This document shows positions 35,906-43,950 of a stretch of 64,000 nt of DNA, piece by piece (the first letter of the stretch is position 1; each line of letters opens with the position of its first letter). A program made the translations under genes and the position numbers. Under the pieces are notes generated by a model that had not been told where the DNA came from, ran no database searches, and saw only the letters and a program-made list of their open reading frames with translations. Source of the stretch: Methanomicrobiales archaeon HGW-Methanomicrobiales-1 (lineage in GTDB: Archaea > Halobacteriota > Methanomicrobia > Methanomicrobiales > Methanospirillaceae); NCBI GenBank assembly GCA_002839675.1, contig PGYM01000003.1, positions 124,001 to 188,000 on the forward strand. Reading direction: 5' to 3'.

Positions 35906-36060
35906 CGGAAGAGGGAAAGATATGTTTTTCAGACGTATGATGTTGTGCGGGTCTCACTTTCGCGGCGCGATAAGTAATGTTTATCGTGTGATGCGTGGAC
36001 AAGTCATTCACCTGAGAAAAATGTTGAGATTGACTGAATTTTAAAAACCAAACTCTTGCT

Positions 36061-38241
36061 ATGTTTTACGCACATACCACAAAAAATCCAAATAAATCTG
36101 ACTGGCAACTTCTTGAAAAACATCTCACCAATGTTGCAAAAATTTCTCAACAGTTTGCCAATGATTTCAACGCGGGTGATCTGGCATATACCAGTGGACT
36201 CCTTCACGATCTTGGAAAATATTCCCCGGAATTCCAGAGACGTCTTGAGGGTGCCAACATCCATGTTGATCATTCCACTGCTGGCGCAATTGAGGCTGAA
36301 AAATTATTTCATAAATCATACGGATTGCTTTTTGCATATGCGGTAACCGGACATCATGGGGGCTTACTGAATTATGGCAGCAGTGAGAGCGGCCTGGGCG
36401 AGCGTTTACACAAATCAGGTTTACCGGATTATTCTTCTTACAAAAATGAAATAACAATTCCGGACCAAAACGCGTTTCATCTTACCTTGAAACCATTCCC
36501 GAAAAAAAATGGATTTTGTATTTCTTTTTTTACGCGGATGCTTTATTCCTGCCTGGTGGATGCGGACTCCCTGGATACGGAGAAATTTGCAAATCCGGAA
36601 AAAACTTCTGTCCGGGGACAATATGAGACGTTCGACATACTCAGTAAAAAATTCGAAGAGCACATGCGCATAAAAAATTCTGGCGCTGAAGATAACCGGA
36701 TAAACCGGGAACGAAAGAAAATTTATGCGCAGTGTATTGAGGCCGCTCCCCTTCCCCCGCAGATGTTTTCTCTGACTGTGCCTACGGGTGGGGGCAAGAC
36801 ACTAGCTTCAATGGCATTTGCGCTTGAGCATCTGAAGAAAAATAATCTGAAGCGGATCTTCTACATAATTCCCTACACCAGCATCATCGAGCAGAATGCC
36901 AAGGTTTTCAGAGATATTTTTGGGAGCCGGAATGTACTGGAACATCACAGCAATTTCGATCCGGGAAAAATCGATACCGATGATGTGGATAACGGGAAAG
37001 AAGCACTCCTCATTTCCACGGAAAACTGGGACATGCCGATTGTTGTTACAACCAATGTCCAGTTCTTCGAGTCGCTCTTTTCCAACAAACGATCACGATG
37101 CCGGAAGCTGCATAATCTGGCAAAAAGTGTAATCATTCTTGATGAAGCCCAAATGCTGCCAACCGGGTACCTGGAACCCTGTCTCGCAGCATTGTCGGAA
37201 CTCGTCCGCAACTATGGCACAACGGTAATCATCTGTACCGCGACGCAGCCGAAACTTGGCGACCTTCTGGATGAAAGTGTCAGGCCCCGGGAGATCATGC
37301 ACTCACCGGACCAATTGTACGAATCGTTCAAGCGGGTACGGGTGACAGAACTCGGTGCGATAAACGATACCGATCTCTCGATCAGACTGCGGGAACACCG
37401 TCAGGTATTGTGCATAGTGAATACACGGAAGCACGCGAGGAACCTATTCGATGTACTGGAAAAATCCGGGAACTGTTATCATCTCAGTGCGAGGATGTGC
37501 CCGGTTCATCGCAGAGAAAAAATTGCGGAAATCAAAAAACTCCTCAAGGATGGATCTGACTGCCGGGTTATCTCCACGCAGCTTATCGAAGCGGGTGTGG
37601 ACATTGATTTCCCTGTAGTGTACCGGACGATGACCGGAGTCGATTCGATTGCACAGGCTACCGGGAGATGCAACCGCGAAGGGAAATTACCGGAAGGCGA
37701 GGTATTCGTTTTCAAATCCACGGAGACGTATGGGAAAGCGACTTCGTGGCAAAATCTTGTTGCAGATGTTGGCGAAATGGCTCTTGCTGGATCACGCGAT
37801 CCTCTCTCGCTTATTACGGTGGCGGATTATTTCAGACGATTATATCATTTCAAGGAAGATGGTGGTTTGGACGAAAAGAAAATTTTAGAGATGCTGAGAG
37901 ATCCTGATGGTGAATTCGCATTTCCTTTTGAAGAGGTCGCGACGGCTTTCAGGATAATTGAAGAAGGAACAAAGGATCTGATCATTCCGTACGATGACAA
38001 CGCCAAATCAAAGATCAGCAAACTTCGTACAACGGATTTTCCCTGGAAATTAGTCCGGGAACTTCAGGGCTACACGGTCAGTATCTATCCCAATGAATTC
38101 AGGGAGCTGGAACATGTGAACGCGGTTGAAACTATTGGCGACCGGTTTTATATTTTGAAATCTTGTGACGATTACTCTTGTAAAACTGGCCTGAAGAATC
38201 GTACAGATCAGAAGACTGAAGGATCATTGTTAATCTTTTAA
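36061..38241 (+). CDS. cas3: CRISPR-associated helicase/nuclease Cas3 (type I-C)
   Basis: 726 aa, HD nuclease fused to SF2 helicase. Cas3 is recruited by Cascade to shred target DNA. The HD domain has His49-Asp50 in SGLLHDLGKYS and a second metal site in GHHGGLL (about 100). Helicase motif I is VPTGGGKT (240-247), motif II DEAQ (Asp361), and motif VI near QATGRCNREGK. It is the first gene of the cas operon; cas5 follows 4 nt after the stop. The full domain order is intact, with no sign of decay. Confidence 0.97.
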   Translation: MFYAHTTKNPNKSDWQLLEKHLTNVAKISQQFANDFNAGDLAYTSGLLHDLGKYSPEFQRRLEGANIHVDHSTAGAIEAEKLFHKSYGLLFAYAVTGHHGGLLNYGSSESGLGERLHKSGLPDYSSYKNEITIPDQNAFHLTLKPFPKKNGFCISFFTRMLYSCLVDADSLDTEKFANPEKTSVRGQYETFDILSKKFEEHMRIKNSGAEDNRINRERKKIYAQCIEAAPLPPQMFSLTVPTGGGKTLASMAFALEHLKKNNLKRIFYIIPYTSIIEQNAKVFRDIFGSRNVLEHHSNFDPGKIDTDDVDNGKEALLISTENWDMPIVVTTNVQFFESLFSNKRSRCRKLHNLAKSVIILDEAQMLPTGYLEPCLAALSELVRNYGTTVIICTATQPKLGDLLDESVRPREIMHSPDQLYESFKRVRVTELGAINDTDLSIRLREHRQVLCIVNTRKHARNLFDVLEKSGNCYHLSARMCPVHRREKIAEIKKLLKDGSDCRVISTQLIEAGVDIDFPVVYRTMTGVDSIAQATGRCNREGKLPEGEVFVFKSTETYGKATSWQNLVADVGEMALAGSRDPLSLITVADYFRRLYHFKEDGGLDEKKILEMLRDPDGEFAFPFEEVATAFRIIEEGTKDLIIPYDDNAKSKISKLRTTDFPWKLVRELQGYTVSIYPNEFRELEHVNAVETIGDRFYILKSCDDYSCKTGLKNRTDQKTEGSLLIF

Positions 38242-38245
38242 GGAG

Positions 38246-38914
38246 GTGGTGGATATCGGATTTGGAATCAAACTGAAAGTATGGGGGGATTATGCCTGCT
38301 TCACACGCCCCGAAATGAAAGTTGAGCGGGTGAGTTATGACGTGATGACACCCTCGGCTGCCCGGGGAATTCTTGAAGCGATTTACTGGAAGCCTGCGAT
38401 TGTCTGGGAGATCGACCGCATTCATGTCATGAAACCGGTCAGGTTCGACAACATCCGCAGGAACGAAGTGCTGGGAAAAATTCCTATGGATTCTGTAAAA
38501 GGAGCTTTCCAGGGACGTGAAGCTGTGCTCTTCAAGGATGCCAATGACGAGCGGGTCCAGCGTGCCTCGCTGGTTCTCCGGGATGTTTGCTATTACGTCG
38601 AGGCGCACTTCAACATGACTGACAAGGCCGGCCCGGAAGATTCTGTGGAGAAGCACTACAATGTTGCCCTTCGGAGAATGCGAAAGGGGCAGTGCTTCCA
38701 CCACCCGTATTTCGGATGCCGGGAATTCCCGGTGCAGTTCGAGTTTGTTGACGGTGAGATTCCAAGATCTGAATTGGACGGGAAAAAAGATCTCGGGCTC
38801 ATGCTTTGGGATATCGACTTTGCCCACGACATGAAAGCGATCTTCTTCAGGGCCGAGATGAACGAAGGTGTGATCGATGTGCAGAAGAGTCTCCGCAGCG
38901 GGGTGTTCTCGTGA
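38246..38914 (+). CDS. cas5: Cas5c (Csd5), type I-C pre-crRNA endonuclease
   Basis: 222 aa. In I-C systems Cas5 replaces Cas6 and cuts the repeat to make crRNA, then caps the 5' handle in Cascade. Conserved parts: KLKVWGDYACFTRPEMKVER (about 9-28), VMTPSAARGILEAI, and IRRNEVLGKIP. The start is uncertain: GTG at 38246 or 38249, both of which overlap or abut the ribosome site AAGGAGG (38240-38246), an unusual spacing; in-frame ATC at 38255 would have normal spacing but is rare as a start. It overlaps cas8c by 4 nt. Confidence 0.93.
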   Translation: MVDIGFGIKLKVWGDYACFTRPEMKVERVSYDVMTPSAARGILEAIYWKPAIVWEIDRIHVMKPVRFDNIRRNEVLGKIPMDSVKGAFQGREAVLFKDANDERVQRASLVLRDVCYYVEAHFNMTDKAGPEDSVEKHYNVALRRMRKGQCFHHPYFGCREFPVQFEFVDGEIPRSELDGKKDLGLMLWDIDFAHDMKAIFFRAEMNEGVIDVQKSLRSGVFS

Positions 38915-40800
38915 TCATCCAGTCCCTTGTCCGGTATTATGATATTCTTGCTGGAGATGATTCGGTAACAATATCAAGACCCGGCTATAGCCCAGCAAAG
39001 GTTACTTTCGCACTCGTGATTTCGACAGATGGGAAACTATCAAATATCATTGATCTCCGGACCGACGGGAAGAAAAAACAGCCAAAAATATTCGAAGTCC
39101 CTTACCAAAAGGATCACTCAAACAAAGTCGAACCTCATTTTGTTTGCGACAATTCGAAGTATGTTTTTGGCGTAGACAAAATGAAAAATGACTTAAAAAA
39201 GAAAAATACTCCTCCGAAATCTGATGAGGTGACGATACTTGAAGATAAAGAGAATGAAGCGATTGTAACAACTAAACGTTCTCTGGAATGTTTCGAGCAA
39301 TTCCGGATTTTTCATCATGTGTTATTGAAAAATACAGATGATACAGAGATCAAATCATTTCTGAAATTTCTCGATAACTGGAAGCCGGAATTATTTCTTG
39401 AAAATCCTAAAATTGTTGAATTTAAAGATGAGATCCTTAATGGTGGAAACTTTGTATTCGATATTGCAGGTAATTACCTCCACAAGAATTCTGTGGTTAA
39501 AATTGCGTGGGAAGAGAACGGATCATCAGAAGCATCCGGAGAAAAAACGGTTGCACAATGTCTTGTAAGTGGAAAAATAGGACCGATAAGCCGTCTGCAT
39601 AAAAAAATAATAGGAGTTTACGGCCCTAATGCTCAGTCATCGGGCACATCTCTTGTCAGTTTCAATGATGATTCTTTTTGCTCGTATGGTAAAGAGAAGA
39701 GTTACAACGCTCCAATCAGTGAATCGGTGATGTTCAAGTACACGACTGCGCTGAATCACCTCCTCGAACGTGAAAGCAAGAACCGGCTTCAGATCGGCGA
39801 CACAACAACGATATTCTGGGCCGAAACCGATAAAAAAAAGTATGTAAATCTTGCTCTTTGCTTTATCGATCCTATCGAAGATCAAGCAGAGTCTATTGGG
39901 GAACCACAATCGGAGACAAAAAGACAGGACCGTCAGACCCGCCAGCTTGTCAGCGATATTCTCCAGAAAGTCAGGAGCGGGGAGCATCTGGAAGAAAAAG
40001 ATCTTGGTGTGGACCCCGAGAAGACGAATTTCTTTATCCTTGGATTATCGCCCAATAATGCACGGCTTGCCGTCCGTTACTGGTACCAGGATAATTTCGG
40101 GAATTTCATCGCGCGTGTTGCACGCCACCATCTCGATATGGAGATCGATCGGGATGATCGCGGACCGCAGTACATTTCTGTGTATCGCCTGCTGAGAGAG
40201 ACCGTTCCCCAGAATTCCAGCGACAAGGCGTCGTCCCCGCTGCTTGGGGGTCTCCTCATGCGGTCGATTCTTGATAATACGCCGTACCCCGTACCGATGT
40301 ACAATGCAATCCTGAACCGGGTGAAAGTCGAACGATCGATCAATTATGCCCGGGCCGGTTTTATCAAAGCCTGCCTGATCCGTCTTGCACGAGCTAGGGC
40401 AAACCATGAAGAGGATATGATTACCGTGAGTCTGAACGAAGAAAGCCAAAATGTGCCATACCGCCTTGGAAGATTGTTTGCGGTACTGGAAAAGACGCAG
40501 AGCGATACGAACAGGGAGATGAAGAGCACCATCAACAGCAAGTACTTCAGCAGTGCGTCAACGACACCGGCTGTTGTGTTCCCGGTGCTCCTGAAACTTG
40601 CCCAGCACCACATCGCAAAATCGGATTGGGGATTCAAATCGAACCAGTGGATTGAGGATGTTCTGATGGGAGTCGATGCATTTCCAACGTACCTGAACCT
40701 TGAGGAGCAGGGAATGTTCATGCTCGGGTACTATCACCAGCGGAAAGCGTTTTTCAAAAAGAAAGAGAGCAGTGGAGAAAAAATGGAGGATAAAAAATGA
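38911..40800 (+). CDS. cas8c: Cas8c (Csd1), large subunit of type I-C Cascade
   Basis: 629 aa from GTG 38911, which overlaps the cas5 stop (GTGA). Cas8c recognises the PAM and contacts Cas3. Typical Csd1 elements: N-terminal SLVRYYDILAGD, LDNWKPELF, and the conserved TTIFWAETD near the middle; the C-terminal part (helical bundle, about 420-610) with YWYQDNFGNFI, LLGGLLMRSILDNTPYP and ARAGFIKACLIRLARA. An internal start in the C-terminal region that would make a Cas11c small subunit (known in I-C Cas8 genes) is plausible: ATG codons near 40280-40300 are candidates, but I cannot confirm one. Confidence 0.96.
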   Translation: MIIQSLVRYYDILAGDDSVTISRPGYSPAKVTFALVISTDGKLSNIIDLRTDGKKKQPKIFEVPYQKDHSNKVEPHFVCDNSKYVFGVDKMKNDLKKKNTPPKSDEVTILEDKENEAIVTTKRSLECFEQFRIFHHVLLKNTDDTEIKSFLKFLDNWKPELFLENPKIVEFKDEILNGGNFVFDIAGNYLHKNSVVKIAWEENGSSEASGEKTVAQCLVSGKIGPISRLHKKIIGVYGPNAQSSGTSLVSFNDDSFCSYGKEKSYNAPISESVMFKYTTALNHLLERESKNRLQIGDTTTIFWAETDKKKYVNLALCFIDPIEDQAESIGEPQSETKRQDRQTRQLVSDILQKVRSGEHLEEKDLGVDPEKTNFFILGLSPNNARLAVRYWYQDNFGNFIARVARHHLDMEIDRDDRGPQYISVYRLLRETVPQNSSDKASSPLLGGLLMRSILDNTPYPVPMYNAILNRVKVERSINYARAGFIKACLIRLARARANHEEDMITVSLNEESQNVPYRLGRLFAVLEKTQSDTNREMKSTINSKYFSSASTTPAVVFPVLLKLAQHHIAKSDWGFKSNQWIEDVLMGVDAFPTYLNLEEQGMFMLGYYHQRKAFFKKKESSGEKMEDKK

Positions 40801-41648
40801 GCGAAGTCATCAAGAACCGGTATGAGTTTGTATTGTTGTTTGATGTCGAGAACGGAAACCCTAACGGTGATCCCGATATGGGGAATATGCCGAGAGTTGA
40901 TCCCCAGACCGGGTACGGCATCGTGACCGATGTCTGTCTCAAGCGGAAGATCCGGGATTATGTCGATATGGTGAAGGAAGGAAAAGAGGGGTATGACATC
41001 TATGTCAAAGATGGCGTTGTCCTCAATGAACAGCACACGAAAGCATATGCCGCTCTTGGGAGGAAGCCGGATTCGAAGAAACCCAAAGATGATGAGCTGA
41101 CGAAATTCATGTGCAAGAATTTCTTTGACATTCGCGCATTCGGCGCAGTTATGGCTCTTGAAGTGAACTGCGGCCAGGTCCGGGGGCCTGTCCAGCTCAC
41201 GTTTTCCCGGAGCCAGGACCCGATCTTCCAGCAGGAAGTAACGATCACACGGCAGGCCGTTGCAAATGCAAAGGACGCCGAGAAAGGTCAGACGATGGGT
41301 AAGAAGCAGATCGTGCCGTACGGCCTGTACCGTGCGGAGGGTTACATCTCCGCACACCTTGCAAAGAAGACGACCGGATTCTCTGAAGAAGATCTGGCCC
41401 TGCTCTGGGAGAGCCTTGTCAATATGTTCGAGCACGATCATTCAGCCTCCCGGGGGAAACTCTCCGCGAAGAAACTGATTGTCTTCAAGCACGACAATGA
41501 ACTTGGGTGCTGTCAGTCTCACATCCTATTCGACAAGGTCAAGGTCGAGCGACTCGCAAAGGATCTCCCGCCACGCTCGTTCGGGGATTACAAGGTTACA
41601 ATTGCAAAAGATGTTCCCAAAGGTGTCGAGATTATTGAAAAGTTATGA
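40797..41648 (+). CDS. cas7: Cas7c (Csd2), backbone of type I-C Cascade
   Basis: 283 aa. Several copies of Cas7 wrap the crRNA spacer. The start NRYEFVLLFDVENGNPNGDP (residues ~6-25) is the Csd2/Csh2 motif; RVDPQTGYGIVTDVCLKRKI follows, and QVRGPVQLTFSRSQDP lies in the thumb region. The ATG overlaps the cas8c stop codon (ATGA), and its own stop overlaps cas4, so protein stoichiometry is likely tuned by coupling. Confidence 0.97.
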   Translation: MSEVIKNRYEFVLLFDVENGNPNGDPDMGNMPRVDPQTGYGIVTDVCLKRKIRDYVDMVKEGKEGYDIYVKDGVVLNEQHTKAYAALGRKPDSKKPKDDELTKFMCKNFFDIRAFGAVMALEVNCGQVRGPVQLTFSRSQDPIFQQEVTITRQAVANAKDAEKGQTMGKKQIVPYGLYRAEGYISAHLAKKTTGFSEEDLALLWESLVNMFEHDHSASRGKLSAKKLIVFKHDNELGCCQSHILFDKVKVERLAKDLPPRSFGDYKVTIAKDVPKGVEIIEKL

Positions 41649-42331
41649 GCGATAAACGCCATACCGATGACGAACTGCTGATGTTATCCGGCATCCAGCA
41701 TTTTCGTTTTTGCAAACGGCAATGGGCTCTTATCCACGTCGAGCGCCAGTGGGAAGACAATCTCCGGACCGCAGAAGGCCACATTATTCACGAACGAGTC
41801 GATGATCCATTCCTGAATGAATCCCGGGGGGATGTTGTGATCTCCCGGGCTTTCCCTCTTGTCTCATACTCATTGGGACTGAATGGCGTCGCCGATGTGA
41901 TCGAATATTCCCGCTCCGATCAAGGCATTCCCATACTCGGTTTCGAAGGACTTTGGACAATGAAGCCAGTGGAATACAAGCGGGGCAAGCCGAAGATCGA
42001 TGAGCGCGATGAAGTCCAGCTCTGCGCACAGGTCATGTGCCTGGAAGAAATGTTTGGCGTGAGGATCGATGAAGCAGATTTTTACTATAACGAGATCCGT
42101 AGGAGACAGCACCTGAAGATTACCGATGAATTACGCAGCCTTGTTTCATTGCTGGCAGAGGAAATGCACACAATATTCCGGAAAGGTATCACACCGGCAG
42201 CTGAAAGTGGGATGAATTGTGCTCAGTGCTCCCTCATTGATGTTTGTGTTCCGAAACTGACAAAGAAAAAGAGTTCAGTTCGCAATTATATCGGGAGGCA
42301 TATTGAGGAGGCTCGCGCTCTTGATTGCTGA
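41645..42331 (+). CDS. cas4: Cas4 Fe-S nuclease for spacer processing
   Basis: 228 aa. Cas4 trims prespacers and selects the PAM for Cas1-Cas2. Four Cys ligands for a 4Fe-4S cluster: Cys23 (FRFCKRQWALI) and Cys192, Cys195 and Cys201 (NCAQCSLIDVC). The RecB-like nuclease core is present: HERVDDPF, GVADVIEYS (Asp), PVEYKRGKPK (Glu, Lys) and QLCAQVMCLEE. The start overlaps the cas7 stop codon by 4 nt. Linkage directly before cas1 is the typical I-C order. Confidence 0.97.
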   Translation: MSDKRHTDDELLMLSGIQHFRFCKRQWALIHVERQWEDNLRTAEGHIIHERVDDPFLNESRGDVVISRAFPLVSYSLGLNGVADVIEYSRSDQGIPILGFEGLWTMKPVEYKRGKPKIDERDEVQLCAQVMCLEEMFGVRIDEADFYYNEIRRRQHLKITDELRSLVSLLAEEMHTIFRKGITPAAESGMNCAQCSLIDVCVPKLTKKKSSVRNYIGRHIEEARALDC

Positions 42332-42385
42332 TATTGTTTCTATTTTCCGTGAAATTGGTCCAGCCGCCCATGGAGTTTTCAAATT

Positions 42386-43417
42386 ATGAAAAAATTGCTC
42401 AACACCCTTTACGTCACAACTCCTGATTCATTTCTTCACCGCGATGGAGAGAATGTCATCATCAAGGTTGGCCATGAGGAAAAATTCCGGATCCCCATCC
42501 ATAATCTTGAAGGAATTGTCTGTTTCGGTTACATGGGTGCGAGTCCCCACCTGATGCAGTTGTGTTCAGAAAACCACGTCGGTCTCTCATTCCTTACACC
42601 CTATGGAAAATTTCTCGGGCGGGTGAGTGGCCGGGTCAGGGGCAATGTCCTGTTGCGACGTACCCAGTACCGCATCGCAGACAATAGCGAGGGATCGTTG
42701 GATATCGCAAAATGTTTTATCGCAGGAAAGATCGTCAATTGCAGGACGGTTCTTGGGCGGAGCATCCGCGATCACGGTGAAGTGGTTGGCCGTGAAAAGA
42801 TCCGGTGCGCTGACAATCTTCTCATTGAGAACCTGATGAAAATAGAAGGTTGTACAAATGCTGACACACTCAGGGGCATCGAAGGAAATTCCGCGAAATT
42901 TTATTTCGATGTTCTGGACGAGCTGATCCTCAAGCAGAAAAATGATTTCTTTATCCGCGACAGAAACCGGCGGCCTCCCCGAGACAATATGAATGCCCTT
43001 CTATCATTTCTCTACACCCTTCTTGCACATGATATGGAATCCGCGCTGGAAACGGTTGGACTCGACCCGTATGTTGGGTTCTTCCACACTGACCGGCCCG
43101 GAAGGGCAAGTCTTGCATTGGATATGATGGAAGAACTCCGGCCATTCATTGCGGATCGTCTTGCGCTGAACCTGGTGAATTTGCAGCAGGTGTGTGGCGA
43201 TGATTTCCTGAAAAAAGAAGGAGGGGGGATACTCCTGACTGACAAAGGGCGTAAGGAAGTGCTTGGTGCCTGGCAGAAGAGGAAACAGGATGAGATCACT
43301 CACCCCTACCTGAACGAAAAAATTCCGATCGGTCTCCTGCCGTACGTGCAGTCAATGCTGATGGCCCGGTACCTGCGTGGGGATATTGACGGTTATCCGC
43401 CGTTCTTTATGAACTGA
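42386..43417 (+). CDS. cas1: Cas1 integrase
   Basis: 343 aa. Cas1 inserts new spacers at the leader end. Catalytic Glu166 (GIEGNSAKFYF), His234 (GFFHTDRPGRASLALDMMEE) and an Asp near 246 are visible. A 54-nt gap separates it from cas4, the longest within the operon, with ATG 42386 following an AT-rich stretch. The N-terminal beta domain (LYVTTPDSFLHRDGENVIIK) is complete. Confidence 0.98.
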   Translation: MKKLLNTLYVTTPDSFLHRDGENVIIKVGHEEKFRIPIHNLEGIVCFGYMGASPHLMQLCSENHVGLSFLTPYGKFLGRVSGRVRGNVLLRRTQYRIADNSEGSLDIAKCFIAGKIVNCRTVLGRSIRDHGEVVGREKIRCADNLLIENLMKIEGCTNADTLRGIEGNSAKFYFDVLDELILKQKNDFFIRDRNRRPPRDNMNALLSFLYTLLAHDMESALETVGLDPYVGFFHTDRPGRASLALDMMEELRPFIADRLALNLVNLQQVCGDDFLKKEGGGILLTDKGRKEVLGAWQKRKQDEITHPYLNEKIPIGLLPYVQSMLMARYLRGDIDGYPPFFMN

Positions 43418-43427
43418 GGTGTCGAAG

Positions 43428-43718
43428 ATGATGGTTCTGGTTACCTATGATGTAAATACGGAAACTCCGGAAGGAAGAAGGAGACTCCGGCAGGTTGCGA
43501 AGGAATGTGTGAACTATGGCCAGCGGGTTCAGAATTCAGTATTCGAGTGTCTTATTGATCCTGCCCAGTCTGCAAAGCTTAAACATTCCTTATGCAGTAT
43601 TATGGATAACGAGAAGGATAGCATTCGGTTCTATTATCTTGGGGCAAACTGGCAGAACCGGGTCGAGCACTTTGGGAACAAAACGGGATATAATCCCGAA
43701 GGATTGTTAGTGACTTGA
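43428..43718 (+). CDS. cas2: Cas2, structural partner of Cas1
   Basis: 96 aa from ATG 43428; GAGGTG (43416-43421) sits 6 nt before it. A GTG at 43419 is in frame, but family members start MMVLVTYDV as here. The ferredoxin-like fold carries Asp8, and YYLGANWQNRVEHFG is typical of subtype I-C Cas2. It is the last cas gene; the leader and array follow. Confidence 0.97.
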   Translation: MMVLVTYDVNTETPEGRRRLRQVAKECVNYGQRVQNSVFECLIDPAQSAKLKHSLCSIMDNEKDSIRFYYLGANWQNRVEHFGNKTGYNPEGLLVT

Positions 43719-43950
43719 TTGGTGCGAACCTTAAGTGATCATGCTCTTCCCGAGACCTTCGCGGAGAAAAATGGAATCTGATATTTATTTTTGTTGTCGA
43801 TTCTCCTTTTTAGGATTGCTTTTTAGATTGTGATAAGAATGCCAGAACCGGAATTTTCCTCAAGGTATTTCATGCAAATTTTCGTTCGTTTTTCATTTGA
43901 TGGATGATTATGCTTTAATTCTATGGAAACAATGATCTGAATAATTTGCA
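43719..43950 (+). promoter_or_regulatory. CRISPR leader
   Basis: 232 nt of AT-rich sequence, free of ORFs, between cas2 and repeat 1. It should hold the array promoter (AT-rich elements near 43785-43795 and 43910-43920) and the Cas1-Cas2 docking sites. Placement at the cas2 side agrees with repeat decay at the opposite end. Confidence 0.75.

Noticed and set aside
35538-36044. A 168-codon plus-strand frame before cas3
   Set aside because: It spans direct repeat copy B; copy A breaks the same frame with stops, and no ribosome site or family pattern is present.
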